Shown piece by piece: positions 56,684 to 64,000 of a stretch of 64,000 bases of DNA. A program made the translations under genes and the position numbers. The stretch spans positions 1,910,501 through 1,974,500 of the forward strand of contig CP054689.1 of assembly GCA_013348725.1 (NCBI GenBank). Reading direction: 5' to 3'. This stretch comes from Ectothiorhodospiraceae bacterium 2226. Lineage in GTDB: Bacteria > Pseudomonadota > Gammaproteobacteria > GCA-013348725. The notes beneath the pieces are model-generated. The model made no database searches. It was not told the origin of the DNA and was given only the letters and a program-made list of their open reading frames with translations. The number at the start of each line of letters is the position of its first letter. Within the stretch, counting starts at the first letter, position 1.

Positions 56684-58126
56684 CTAATCGCGCGTGGCGT
56701 AAATGCCGGGGCGGAACAGTTCTCGGCCGGATTGGAGAAACTCGGCCGTATAGGGGTCGACCGCGTTCTCCAATTCCTCACACCACGAGGGGTGGCTATA
56801 GTTGAGCTCCTTTAGGAACCACAGCCCTTGTCGCGACTGACAGGCGGCAGTCAGCATTTGGATTTGCTCGCCCGCTTCCGGTCCTACGATGCAACCGCCC
56901 AGCATCTGACCGGTTTCTCCATCGTGCACGACTTCGAGCAGACCTTCCACATCGTTTCGCCCACGGGCCTTGGCGGAGCCTGCCAAGTTAGCGCGTGCCA
57001 CCTCGGGTTCGAAGCCCGCCGCCTCGGCGCGCTCTTCCGTCAGGCCTACCGCAGCGATCTCCAGCGCCGAATCGATGACGATCGGCACGCGATTGTAGTT
57101 GCGGGTGATGGCGTTGCCCTGCAGCGCATTGGTCGCGGCGAGTTTGCCGTCGTGCAAAGCGGCGTTGGCCGTCATCGGGCCGCGCTTGACGTCCCCGACG
57201 GCGTAAATGCCGGCGGCCGTGGACTCCAAATATTCATTGGTGACGATGAAGCCCTCATCGTCCAGCGCCACGCCGGCCTTATCGAGCGCCAGGCCGCGCG
57301 TATTGGGGGTGCGCCCAACTGCGACCAGGGCTTCGTCAAACGCCAACTGGCGCCCGTCATCGAGCAGCACGGCGACACCTTCGTCGCCGGTCTCGCAACC
57401 GCGCACCCCGACGCCGGTGATCACTTCGATGCCCAGGCGGTGGAACTTGCGGGCCAGCATGCGGCTGGCGCGCTCCGGTATGCAGGGCTTGTCGAGTAGG
57501 CGTTCACTCCGCTCGACGACCGTCACGCGGGTACCGAATTGGTGCAGCAGGAAAGCGCTCTCGGCGCCGATCGCGCCGCCGCCGATGCACACGGCACGGC
57601 GCGGAAGGGGGCGGCGACGGGCGAACAGGTGCTGTGAGTCGAGGATGCGTCGCCCGTCGACGCGACTGCCGGGATGTCCGCGCACGGTGGCCCCGGTGGC
57701 GAGGATCACGCGCGGCGCGGCCAGACGACGTACGTGGTTGCCGTCGACCGGCAGCACCTCCAGTAGCTCGGGCGCCAGAAAACGCGCATGCCCGCGGTGC
57801 AGCACGATGCCCAGGCGTCGCAGCCAAGCGGGAAGTTGCTCGCGGATGCCGGTCACGACGGCGTCCTTGTGCGCCAGTGCCGCAGCGAAGTCGCCGCGCG
57901 GCCGTCCCACGAGGCCGCGACCGTTGAGCGCGTCCACGTCTTCCATGAGCTGCGCGAGGTAAAGCAGGGTCTTCTTGGGGATGCAGCCGTGGTTCAGGCA
58001 ATTGCCGCCGGGCCGTCCGCGTTCCACCAGGGCCACGCGCGCGCCCTGACGCACGGCGGTCATGGCCGCCTTGTAACCGCCGGGGCCGCTGCCGATGACG
58101 ATCAGGTCGTAGTGGGCGCTGTCCAT
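56684..58126 (-). CDS. dihydrolipoamide-dehydrogenase-like FAD oxidoreductase
   Basis: A 480-residue pyridine nucleotide-disulfide oxidoreductase. FAD motif VIGSGPGGYKAA (about 9-20), active disulfide GGNCLNHGCIPKKT (cysteines at about 42 and 47), NAD motif CIGGGAIGAESAF (about 180-192) and the C-terminal HPSWCEE (histidine and glutamate, near HPTxxE) are present. It thus has a full redox center. It starts 13 bp after the dsrR stop and ends the gene group. Its partner is unknown; a lipoate-binding protein is not in the window. A role in reducing a DsrC-type or lipoyl disulfide is possible. Confidence 0.88.
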   Translation of the reverse strand: MDSAHYDLIVIGSGPGGYKAAMTAVRQGARVALVERGRPGGNCLNHGCIPKKTLLYLAQLMEDVDALNGRGLVGRPRGDFAAALAHKDAVVTGIREQLPAWLRRLGIVLHRGHARFLAPELLEVLPVDGNHVRRLAAPRVILATGATVRGHPGSRVDGRRILDSQHLFARRRPLPRRAVCIGGGAIGAESAFLLHQFGTRVTVVERSERLLDKPCIPERASRMLARKFHRLGIEVITGVGVRGCETGDEGVAVLLDDGRQLAFDEALVAVGRTPNTRGLALDKAGVALDDEGFIVTNEYLESTAAGIYAVGDVKRGPMTANAALHDGKLAATNALQGNAITRNYNRVPIVIDSALEIAAVGLTEERAEAAGFEPEVARANLAGSAKARGRNDVEGLLEVVHDGETGQMLGGCIVGPEAGEQIQMLTAACQSRQGLWFLKELNYSHPSWCEELENAVDPYTAEFLQSGRELFRPGIYATRD

Positions 58127-58139
58127 CGCCGCCGATCGC

Positions 58140-58466
58140 TCAGGAGGCCGCATCCTCTTGCGGGGGGGAGAAGTTGGGGTCATTCGGATTGAGGAAGATG
58201 AAACGGAATTCGCCCGGCTCCATCTCCACGTAGTCCAGCACTGTGCCGCTCAACAGGTCAATGCTCACCGGTGCGATCACGAGTTCGATGCCCTCGGAGC
58301 GGAACACCGTGTCCTCCTCGCGGCCCTGGTCGTCGAAGCCCATGCCGTAGTGAATGCCGCCGTCCTCCAGGCGCTTCGCGGCGATGCGCAGCGGTATGCC
58401 CTCCAGACGGTTCTCGTGCGCGTTGGCGCGGATCTGCTCCGCCGCACGTGGGGTGACGGTGATCAT
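58140..58466 (-). CDS. dsrR: DsrR, IscA-like protein without cysteines
   Basis: A 108-residue A-type-carrier-fold protein (MITVTPRAAEQIRANAHENR; GGIHYGMGFDD; IAPVSIDLLSGTVLDYVE). The three cysteines used by IscA/ErpA for Fe-S cluster binding are absent; there is no cysteine at all. This matches the described DsrR of Allochromatium, which lacks cluster-binding function and affects dsr expression after transcription. It overlaps the dsrN stop and precedes a flavoprotein gene. Confidence 0.93.
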   Translation of the reverse strand: MITVTPRAAEQIRANAHENRLEGIPLRIAAKRLEDGGIHYGMGFDDQGREEDTVFRSEGIELVIAPVSIDLLSGTVLDYVEMEPGEFRFIFLNPNDPNFSPPQEDAAS

Positions 58467-59893
58467 GCGCTGCCCTCCATTACCTGCGTCGTGGGACCGG
58501 GTCGGTCGGGTGCCTTGATGCGCTGCGCGCGCACGAAGGCGAGAAAGCGTTGCGTCCAGGGATAGGCCGCACTGTGGCGCAGGTGCGCGTAATTCGCCAA
58601 CAGCTTGCCGATCACGAGCCCGTCCTGCTGCGCCGCGATGCCGGTGCCGCGCAGCACCCGGTAGGCGTAATCCAGGCCCTCGGGCAGACCCTCCAGGCGC
58701 GAGTAGTGGAACTCGTGCGCCGCGATCTCGGTGCCTGCCGCGGCGGCGCCAGGCCAGGGATGTTGCGCGCTCTCCTGCAGGCGCACGTAGCCGCGCCCCT
58801 GCGGGCGCGAGTGCATCACCGCCTCGGCGGGGATCACGCCGACCATCTCGGCGCGCCGCTCGCCCCAACGCAGGCTGCGGCACAGATACATGAGCCCGCC
58901 GCACTCGGCGTAGGCAGGCAGCCCCCCCTCGATGGCCGCGCGCACCGCGTGGCGCAGCGCCGCGTTGGCCTGCAGCGCGTGCATGTGCGTCTCGGGAAAG
59001 CCGCCGCCGACGAACAGGCCGTCCAGCGGCGGCAGGCGCGCGTCGTGCAGGCTGTCGATGGGGACGATCTCGGCGCCCCCCTCGGCCAGCGCCTCGAGGT
59101 CGTCCGGATAATAGAAACCGAAAGCGCTGTCGCGCAGGATGCCGATGCGCACGCGCGGCGCGGGCGCAGCCGTCCGCGCGTGCGCGGCGGCCTGCTCAGG
59201 TGCGCGGGCGGTGGCGGCCAGGGCGCACAGCGCGTCCAGGTCAACGTGTTCGGCCACGCGCTGTGCCAGGGTGCGGATGCGCGCTTCGGCGGCGCCGTCC
59301 TCGTTGCCGGGCACCAGGCCGAGGTGGCGCTCCTCGATGCTGAGCGCGGGGTCCTGGGGCAGGGCGCCCAGCACCGGGATGTTGGTGTAATGCGCGAGCG
59401 CGGCGCGCAGCTTGCCCTCGTGGCGCGGGCCGCCGACGCGGTTGAGGATCACGCCGCCGATACGCACGCGCGCGTCGAAGGCCTGGAAGCCGAGCACCAG
59501 CGGCGCCACGCCGCGCGTCATGCCGCGCGCGTCGACCACCAGCGCCACCGGCGCATCCAGCAGCGCGGCCAACGCCGCATTGCTGTTGCTGCCGTCCAGG
59601 GCGACGCCGTCGTGCAGCCCCTTGTTGCCCTCGATCAGGCCCAGCGCGTCGCCGTGCGCATGCAGGCGCGCGGCGAACAGAGCGTGCAGTTCGGCCCCGC
59701 TCATGGTGTTGAAATCGAGGTTGTAGCAGGGGCGATGCGCCGCGCGGCCCAGCCAGATGGGGTCGATGTAGTCCGGCCCCTTCTTGAACGGCTGCACCGG
59801 GCACCCGCGGGCGGCCAGCGCCCGGGTGGCACCGATGGCCAGAGTGGTCTTACCCGACGATTTGTGTGCCGCGGACAGCAGTACGTGGGCCAT
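58463..59893 (-). CDS. dsrN: DsrN, siro(heme) amide synthase
   Basis: A 476-residue amidotransferase of the CbiA type (cobyrinic acid a,c-diamide synthase). The N-terminal ATPase/synthetase domain shows SSGKTTLAIGA (Walker A, about 12-22) and the acidic EGNKGLHDG; the C-terminal GATase-1-like domain carries the nucleophile in YAECGGLMYL (about 342) with EFHYS near the end. In sulfur oxidisers DsrN amidates siroheme to siroamide, the prosthetic group of DsrAB. It is translated with overlap with dsrR. Confidence 0.95.
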   Translation of the reverse strand: MAHVLLSAAHKSSGKTTLAIGATRALAARGCPVQPFKKGPDYIDPIWLGRAAHRPCYNLDFNTMSGAELHALFAARLHAHGDALGLIEGNKGLHDGVALDGSNSNAALAALLDAPVALVVDARGMTRGVAPLVLGFQAFDARVRIGGVILNRVGGPRHEGKLRAALAHYTNIPVLGALPQDPALSIEERHLGLVPGNEDGAAEARIRTLAQRVAEHVDLDALCALAATARAPEQAAAHARTAAPAPRVRIGILRDSAFGFYYPDDLEALAEGGAEIVPIDSLHDARLPPLDGLFVGGGFPETHMHALQANAALRHAVRAAIEGGLPAYAECGGLMYLCRSLRWGERRAEMVGVIPAEAVMHSRPQGRGYVRLQESAQHPWPGAAAAGTEIAAHEFHYSRLEGLPEGLDYAYRVLRGTGIAAQQDGLVIGKLLANYAHLRHSAAYPWTQRFLAFVRAQRIKAPDRPGPTTQVMEGSA

Positions 59894-59946
59894 GCATTTG
59901 CCTCATGGGCCGGGCGCCGCGGCGGGGCGCTCCGGCGATGCGATGA

Positions 59947-61179
59947 TCAAGCGGTCGCGGCGTCTACGGCGCCCTGCGCCTGCTGCGGCAGCGCATGCGC
60001 GTCGGCCATTGTGGTCGGCAGGAAGCGCAGCACCTTGATCGCCAACGCGACGATGAGCAGCGCGAAGGCGACGCCGCCCACGCCCAGCGCGATCTCGGGC
60101 CAGCTCGGTGCGTAACTGGCGAGCACGCCGTCGAAATAGCTGCTCGACTCCTCGCGCCCCGGGAACAGCGGCATCGGGTAGGCCTGGCCGCCGATGATGA
60201 GCACGTAAAGCTGGGCGAAGCCGCCCACGATCACCAGCCCTGCCGCCGCGGCGATGACGCCGCGCAGGCGCGACAGGCGCGGGTGGAACAACAGCGCCAG
60301 CGGTAGCACGCTGCCGAGCAGGATCTGCACGCCCCAGAACAGCGCCGGGTACACCCCGCCGTCCACCAGCAGGAAGCGCTCGATGCCGTGGTGCTGGGCG
60401 CCGTAGAGGTTGGTGAGGTGGTAGATCAGCACGAAGTACAGCACGGCCGCCACGAACAGCGCGAGCAAGTTCTTCAGCCGGCGCAGCAGGTCATCGCCGA
60501 GCGGGATGCCCGTGCCGCGGGCAGCCGCCAGCAGCACCAGCAGGAAAACCGCCGTGCCGAAGGCGAACGACATGATCACAAACATCGGGCCCATGATGGC
60601 GGCGTCGTAGGCCTGGCGCGCCACCAGAAAGCCGAAAATGGAGCCGGTGCCCGTGGTGAGCACCAGGCGCCAGACAAAGGCCAGCAAGCCCACGGGCTTG
60701 GCATAGGCATTCATGCGCCGCTCCATCATCATCCACAGGTACACCGCCGCGATGGCGATGAAGCCGGTGTACAGGAAGATGTTCCAGGCGAAGATCGAGC
60801 GGAAGTTGTAATAGGTCATGGCGATGATGAGGCGATCGGGTCGCCCGAGGTCCAGCACCAGGATCACCAGGCCTCCCACCAGCAGTGCGATGGCGAGCAG
60901 GGCCGACAGGCGGCTGAGCGGCTTGTATGCCGTGCGCCCGAAGACGGAGGCGACCGAGGCCACGTTGAGCGCGCCGGAGGCGGCGACGATCAGGAAGATC
61001 GCGAACACGTGCGGCGTGCCCCACACGACGCGGTTGTTCATGCCGGTCACGTAGTGTCCCACGTTCCACACGTACAAGGCGGCGGCCAAGCCCACGGCGG
61101 CCAGCGCGCCCAGGCCGAGGAGCAGGGCGTAATAGGCGGGGCTGCGCCCCTCGATCTCCCGGAAGTCTTCGTCTCGCAT
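59947..61179 (-). CDS. dsrP: DsrP, NrfD-type membrane subunit of DsrMKJOP
   Basis: A 410-residue integral membrane protein with about ten helices of the NrfD/PsrC type, the quinone-interacting subunit of the DsrMKJOP transmembrane complex. It begins MRDEDFREIEGRSPAYYALLLGLG and has histidine- and aspartate-containing helices. It follows dsrO by 16 bp, as in other dsr operons. Electron flow between cytoplasmic DsrK/DsrC and periplasmic DsrJ/DsrO passes through the membrane subunits. Confidence 0.95.
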   Translation of the reverse strand: MRDEDFREIEGRSPAYYALLLGLGALAAVGLAAALYVWNVGHYVTGMNNRVVWGTPHVFAIFLIVAASGALNVASVASVFGRTAYKPLSRLSALLAIALLVGGLVILVLDLGRPDRLIIAMTYYNFRSIFAWNIFLYTGFIAIAAVYLWMMMERRMNAYAKPVGLLAFVWRLVLTTGTGSIFGFLVARQAYDAAIMGPMFVIMSFAFGTAVFLLVLLAAARGTGIPLGDDLLRRLKNLLALFVAAVLYFVLIYHLTNLYGAQHHGIERFLLVDGGVYPALFWGVQILLGSVLPLALLFHPRLSRLRGVIAAAAGLVIVGGFAQLYVLIIGGQAYPMPLFPGREESSSYFDGVLASYAPSWPEIALGVGGVAFALLIVALAIKVLRFLPTTMADAHALPQQAQGAVDAATA

Positions 61180-61195
61180 CGAAATGAGGCCTCGC

Positions 61196-61939
61196 TCAGG
61201 TCAGCCCGCGGTAGCGCACGCCTTGGTTGAGTCGCAAATCGGCGCGCACCTTGGTGCCGCCTTCCTTCGCGAGTCGCTGGGCAATCTCGCTCTCGGGGTC
61301 GTGCAGGTTGCCGAACACAATGGCCCCGTAACCGGCTTCCTGGCAGGCCTCCTTGCACGCGGGAACGCGGCCTTCATCCACCCGGTGCACGCACATCGTG
61401 CAGCTCTCCACCGTGCCCTTGCCGCGCGGCGCATGCGGGAGCTGGTCTTGCAGCGGCTCGTGGATAAAGGAGCGGGCATGGTAGGGGCAGGCCATCATGC
61501 AGTAACGGCAGCCGATGCAAATGTGTTTGTCGACCAGCACGATGCCGTCGGCGCGCTTGAAGGAGGCGCCCGTGGGGCACACGTCCACGCAGGGCGGTTG
61601 TTCGCAGTGCTGGCACATCATGGGCAGCGAGTGGGCGTGGCCGGTGGCGGGGTCGCGTACGTCGAGTTTGCGTATCCACTGCGCGTCGGTGGTGGGGCGC
61701 CCGGTGCTGGTGATGCCGTGCTCCTCATTGCACGCGCGCACGCAGGCGTCGCAGCCTTTGGCGCACTGGGTGGTGTCGATGAGCATCCCCCAGCGCACCT
61801 CGGACGAGGCGCCGTCGGTGCCGCGCGCGCGCGCTACGCCCTGCCAGAAGAAAACGCCCGGCGCCGCGGCGAGCGCCGCGGCGGCGGCCGCCGTCCCCAG
61901 AAACTTGCGGCGCGCGCCATCATGCGCTTGATCACTCAT
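61196..61939 (-). CDS. dsrO: DsrO, periplasmic ferredoxin-like Fe-S subunit
   Basis: A 247-residue Fe-S protein with a Tat signal (ARRKFLGTAAAAAALAA, residues 9-25). Four cysteine groups can bind [4Fe-4S] clusters: CAKGCDACVRAC, CQHCEQPPCVDVC, CIGCRYCMMAC and CTMC.....CKEAC. These are the signature of DmsB/NrfC-type subunits. The gene overlaps dsrJ by 8 bp, showing tight coupling. It should sit on the periplasmic side of DsrP. Confidence 0.95.
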   Translation of the reverse strand: MSDQAHDGARRKFLGTAAAAAALAAAPGVFFWQGVARARGTDGASSEVRWGMLIDTTQCAKGCDACVRACNEEHGITSTGRPTTDAQWIRKLDVRDPATGHAHSLPMMCQHCEQPPCVDVCPTGASFKRADGIVLVDKHICIGCRYCMMACPYHARSFIHEPLQDQLPHAPRGKGTVESCTMCVHRVDEGRVPACKEACQEAGYGAIVFGNLHDPESEIAQRLAKEGGTKVRADLRLNQGVRYRGLT

Positions 61940-62411
61940 GGCTCTCTCCTTGCTCGGCGAGCAGTTTCAGTTCCGCCGCGCTCAGCGTGCCGTCGCCCAT
62001 GTGGTGACGGTGCCCTGAGAGTTTGTGGAAATAGGTGGCGCGCGCGGGCCGGTCGGCGTGGCACTGAAAGCAGTCCACACGCACCCCCGTGAATACGTGG
62101 CAACTGGCGCAGAAATGCTGGGGATCGCTGTAGCGCGGCGGCTCGTTGCCGCCCACCGGCTGCACGTGGCAATCGATGCACTCCACCAAGCTGTGGCGCG
62201 CGCCGCGGATGCCGCCGTGCACCGTCTCGTCGCGGATGTGCAACAGGAACTTCGGGTGGTCGCGGCGCATCACGTCCGTCGGCTCCACGCACTCCTCTCC
62301 GGCCGCCGGCGGCAGCTCGGGCAGGGTCACGCGGCTTTGGGCGGTGGCGGTCGCGAGTACGACACCCGCCGCCAGCACCCCGATGACGATCTTGGTGATC
62401 CAGGATTTCAT
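61932..62411 (-). CDS. dsrJ: DsrJ, triheme cytochrome c
   Basis: A 159-residue periplasmic cytochrome with an uncleaved or weakly cleaved N-terminal anchor (SWITKIVIGVLAAGVVLATATA). Three CxxCH heme sites: CIDCH, CASCH and CFQCH (about residues 78-117). A cysteine upstream (EECVEP) may serve as the unusual heme ligand described for DsrJ. It faces the periplasm in the DsrMKJOP complex. It overlaps dsrO. Confidence 0.95.
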   Translation of the reverse strand: MKSWITKIVIGVLAAGVVLATATAQSRVTLPELPPAAGEECVEPTDVMRRDHPKFLLHIRDETVHGGIRGARHSLVECIDCHVQPVGGNEPPRYSDPQHFCASCHVFTGVRVDCFQCHADRPARATYFHKLSGHRHHMGDGTLSAAELKLLAEQGESHE

Positions 62412-62469
62412 CGGTCTCGCTTCCTCCCGTTTGTTTTACGCGCCCGAGGCAGGCGGCGCGCGGCACGGG

Positions 62470-64000
62470 CTACTCGCCCAATGCCATGTCGATGTAACCC
62501 GTCGGGCAAACGTCCGCGCAGATGTGGCAGCCGATGCAGCGGGCGTAGTCGGTATACACGTAACGGCCCATGGTGCGCTCGCTCTTGGGGACCCGATGCA
62601 CCGCATCCTGTGGGCAGTAGACCACGCAGTTGTCGCATTCGAAGCACATGCCGCAGCTCATGCAGCGTTTGGCCTCGGTCACCGCCTGCTGATCGTCCAG
62701 GCCCTTCATGCGCTCCTCGAAGTTGCCGAGGACGGCGTCGCCGATGATGGGAATCTCGGTGCGCTTGAGGCGGGCCTCGTAGCCAAAGTGGCCCAGGAAC
62801 AGCTTGTCCGACGGGATGATCTCGTGCTTGGAGCGGTCCTCGTAATTGTGCACCGCGAACTTCGCCTCGTTGGTGCCCCAGGCTTGGGAATGATCGTAGG
62901 ACTCGGGCTCCAGGCCGGCTTCGCGCAGCTTGGAGAGGAGGTTGAAGTGGTGTTTGTCGACCTTGGGCCGCTTGCCGAGGTCTTTGTTGTCCAGGTAATG
63001 GCAGATGCTGTCGACCGCCACCGAGGCCTGGCCGATGGCGGTGGTGAGCAGATGCGGGCGCACGATGTCGCCGGCCGCGAAGTGACCGGGGCGGCCCTTC
63101 ACCTGATAGTGGGCGTCGGCGTCGATCAGGCCGCGGCCATTGTTCAGGGCCTCCAGGCCGACGAGGTCTCCGCTCTGACCGATGGCCGCCACGATGAGGT
63201 CGGCCTCGATGTCGAACTCCGAACCCTCGATCGGGGTGCTGCCGTCCTCCTGCAGGCGGATCACGCGCAGCGCCTTGGCCCGGCCGTTCTCGTCCTTGAT
63301 GACTTCCACCGGGCTCAGGCAGCCCTGCACGTCGACGCCCTCGCGCAGCGCGTCCTGCACCTCGTGCTCGGCGGCGGTCATGTTGTGCACCGGCGCGCGC
63401 GAGATCAGCATGACCTTGGCGCCGTTGCGCGTGGCCGATGCGGCCACGTCGTGCGCGGCGTGGCTCATGACCACGTACTCGGGCCGGTCGCTCTCGGTGA
63501 TGTTGGTGATATGGCCCAGGCGCCGCGCCACGGAGGCCACGTCGATGGAGGTGTCGCCGCCGCCGATGACCACCACCTTCTCGGACACGAGCTTCAGGCG
63601 GCCCTGATTGAAGGCCTCCAGGAAGGCGACGCCGGTCAGGCAGTTGGGCGCGTCGGCACCGGGCACCGGCAGGGGACGGCCGGACCAGGTGCCCACCGCC
63701 CACAGCACGGCGTCGAACTCCTGCTCGATGTCCTCGATATGGACATCCCGGCCGACGCGCACGCCCAAGCGGGTTTCCACGTCCATGTCGAGGATGCGCT
63801 TGATCTCGCCCGCGAGCACGTTGCGGGGCGTGCGATAGCCGGGGATGCCGTAGCGCATCATGCCGCCCAGCTCGGCCCGTTCGTCGAACACGGTGCACGC
63901 GTGGCCGCGGCGGCGCAGCTGGTACGCCGCGGCCAGGCCGGCGGGGCCGCCGCCGATGATGGCCACCTTCCTGCCGGTGGATTGTTCGGCGGGCGAGAAG
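62470..64000 (-). CDS. dsrL: DsrL, iron-sulfur flavoprotein, C-terminal 509 residues (5' end outside window)
   Basis: The gene is cut by the right edge: the frame stays open to position 64000 (…FSPAEQSTGRKVAIIGGG). DsrL is a NAD(P)H-linked oxidoreductase that interacts with DsrAB. Features: FAD motif GGGPAGLAAAYQL, NAD(P) motif VIGGGDTSIDVAS, AAGDIVRP, and a C-terminal ferredoxin part with two [4Fe-4S] sites, CMSCGMCFECDNCVVYC and CIGCHICADVCPTG. dsrJ follows after 58 bp. The remaining N-terminus and the rest of dsrABEFHCMK should lie to the right. Confidence 0.95.
   Translation of the reverse strand, partial: FSPAEQSTGRKVAIIGGGPAGLAAAYQLRRRGHACTVFDERAELGGMMRYGIPGYRTPRNVLAGEIKRILDMDVETRLGVRVGRDVHIEDIEQEFDAVLWAVGTWSGRPLPVPGADAPNCLTGVAFLEAFNQGRLKLVSEKVVVIGGGDTSIDVASVARRLGHITNITESDRPEYVVMSHAAHDVAASATRNGAKVMLISRAPVHNMTAAEHEVQDALREGVDVQGCLSPVEVIKDENGRAKALRVIRLQEDGSTPIEGSEFDIEADLIVAAIGQSGDLVGLEALNNGRGLIDADAHYQVKGRPGHFAAGDIVRPHLLTTAIGQASVAVDSICHYLDNKDLGKRPKVDKHHFNLLSKLREAGLEPESYDHSQAWGTNEAKFAVHNYEDRSKHEIIPSDKLFLGHFGYEARLKRTEIPIIGDAVLGNFEERMKGLDDQQAVTEAKRCMSCGMCFECDNCVVYCPQDAVHRVPKSERTMGRYVYTDYARCIGCHICADVCPTGYIDMALGE

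Noticed and set aside
1-64000. tRNA, rRNA or transposase genes
   Set aside because: No cloverleaf, rRNA segment, transposase motif or flanking duplication was seen on either strand.

Overview
The window is a GC-rich, densely coded chromosomal segment of a sulfur-oxidising gammaproteobacterium. The decisive evidence is at the right end. Genes dsrL (5' part outside the window), dsrJ, dsrO, dsrP, dsrN and dsrR run leftward in the order known from the oxidative (reverse) dissimilatory sulfite reductase locus of purple and colourless sulfur bacteria. The heme motifs, ferredoxin cysteines, Tat signal and the cysteine-free DsrR all fit. The core dsr genes (dsrAB, EFH, C, M, K) would lie beyond position 64000. 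The genus cannot be named from the sequence alone.

Layout: 1-11 kb holds housekeeping and stress genes: a PH-domain protein fragment, DUF2892, ferredoxin-NADP reductase, a PEBP protein, DUF1622, a LuxR-type regulator, a glutathione transferase-like protein, a Tat-signal class V aminotransferase, an AI-2E-type permease, YjbQ, a beta-hydroxyacid dehydrogenase and a Mut7-C protein. 11-22.7 kb is rich in general-stress proteins: a truncated ferritin-like gene, an HPF/cold-shock fusion, an SRPBCC protein, an M48 protease, two paralogous lipoprotein hydrolases, a PfpI gene broken by an amber codon, a DksA-like protein, a CPBP protease, and an envelope-stress operon with DUF3618 and holin-like genes. 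Several of these share a sigma-S-like -10 motif. 22.8-33.2 kb carries a GGDEF/EAL protein, a methyltransferase, a Bcp peroxiredoxin, a PreP-like M16 protease and a lipoprotein-type DsrE homologue. 33.4-36.7 kb encodes a two-component pair whose NtrC-type regulator has a degenerate sigma-54 loop.

36.8-45.6 kb holds a GNAT-nitrilase fusion, the Anbu (ancestral proteasome-like) locus with alpha-E and ATP-grasp partners, a DUF3050 protein, a 2OG-Fe(II) oxygenase and unassigned conserved genes. 45.7-58.1 kb is an apparent sulfur-oxidation accessory region: a TrpD-fold protein without the PRPP motif; a Sel1 protein; a MoxR AAA+ ATPase with a VWA partner; a 41-kDa protein that is probably DsrS; a glutaredoxin; siroheme synthase CysG, which supplies the DsrAB cofactor; an S24-like protein lacking its catalytic lysine; a rhodanese; a NarX/NarL-type system; and a dihydrolipoamide-dehydrogenase-like flavoprotein directly behind dsrR.

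Non-coding structure is notable. A family of multi-hairpin intergenic repeats (three tandem 125-bp copies at 38.4 kb and diverged copies at 26.8 and 27.6 kb) shows compensatory changes in its stems. Four consecutive hairpins lie at 31.2 kb. GGGGATATA-containing motifs recur upstream of the accessory sulfur genes. I saw no rRNA, tRNA, CRISPR array, transposase or prophage.
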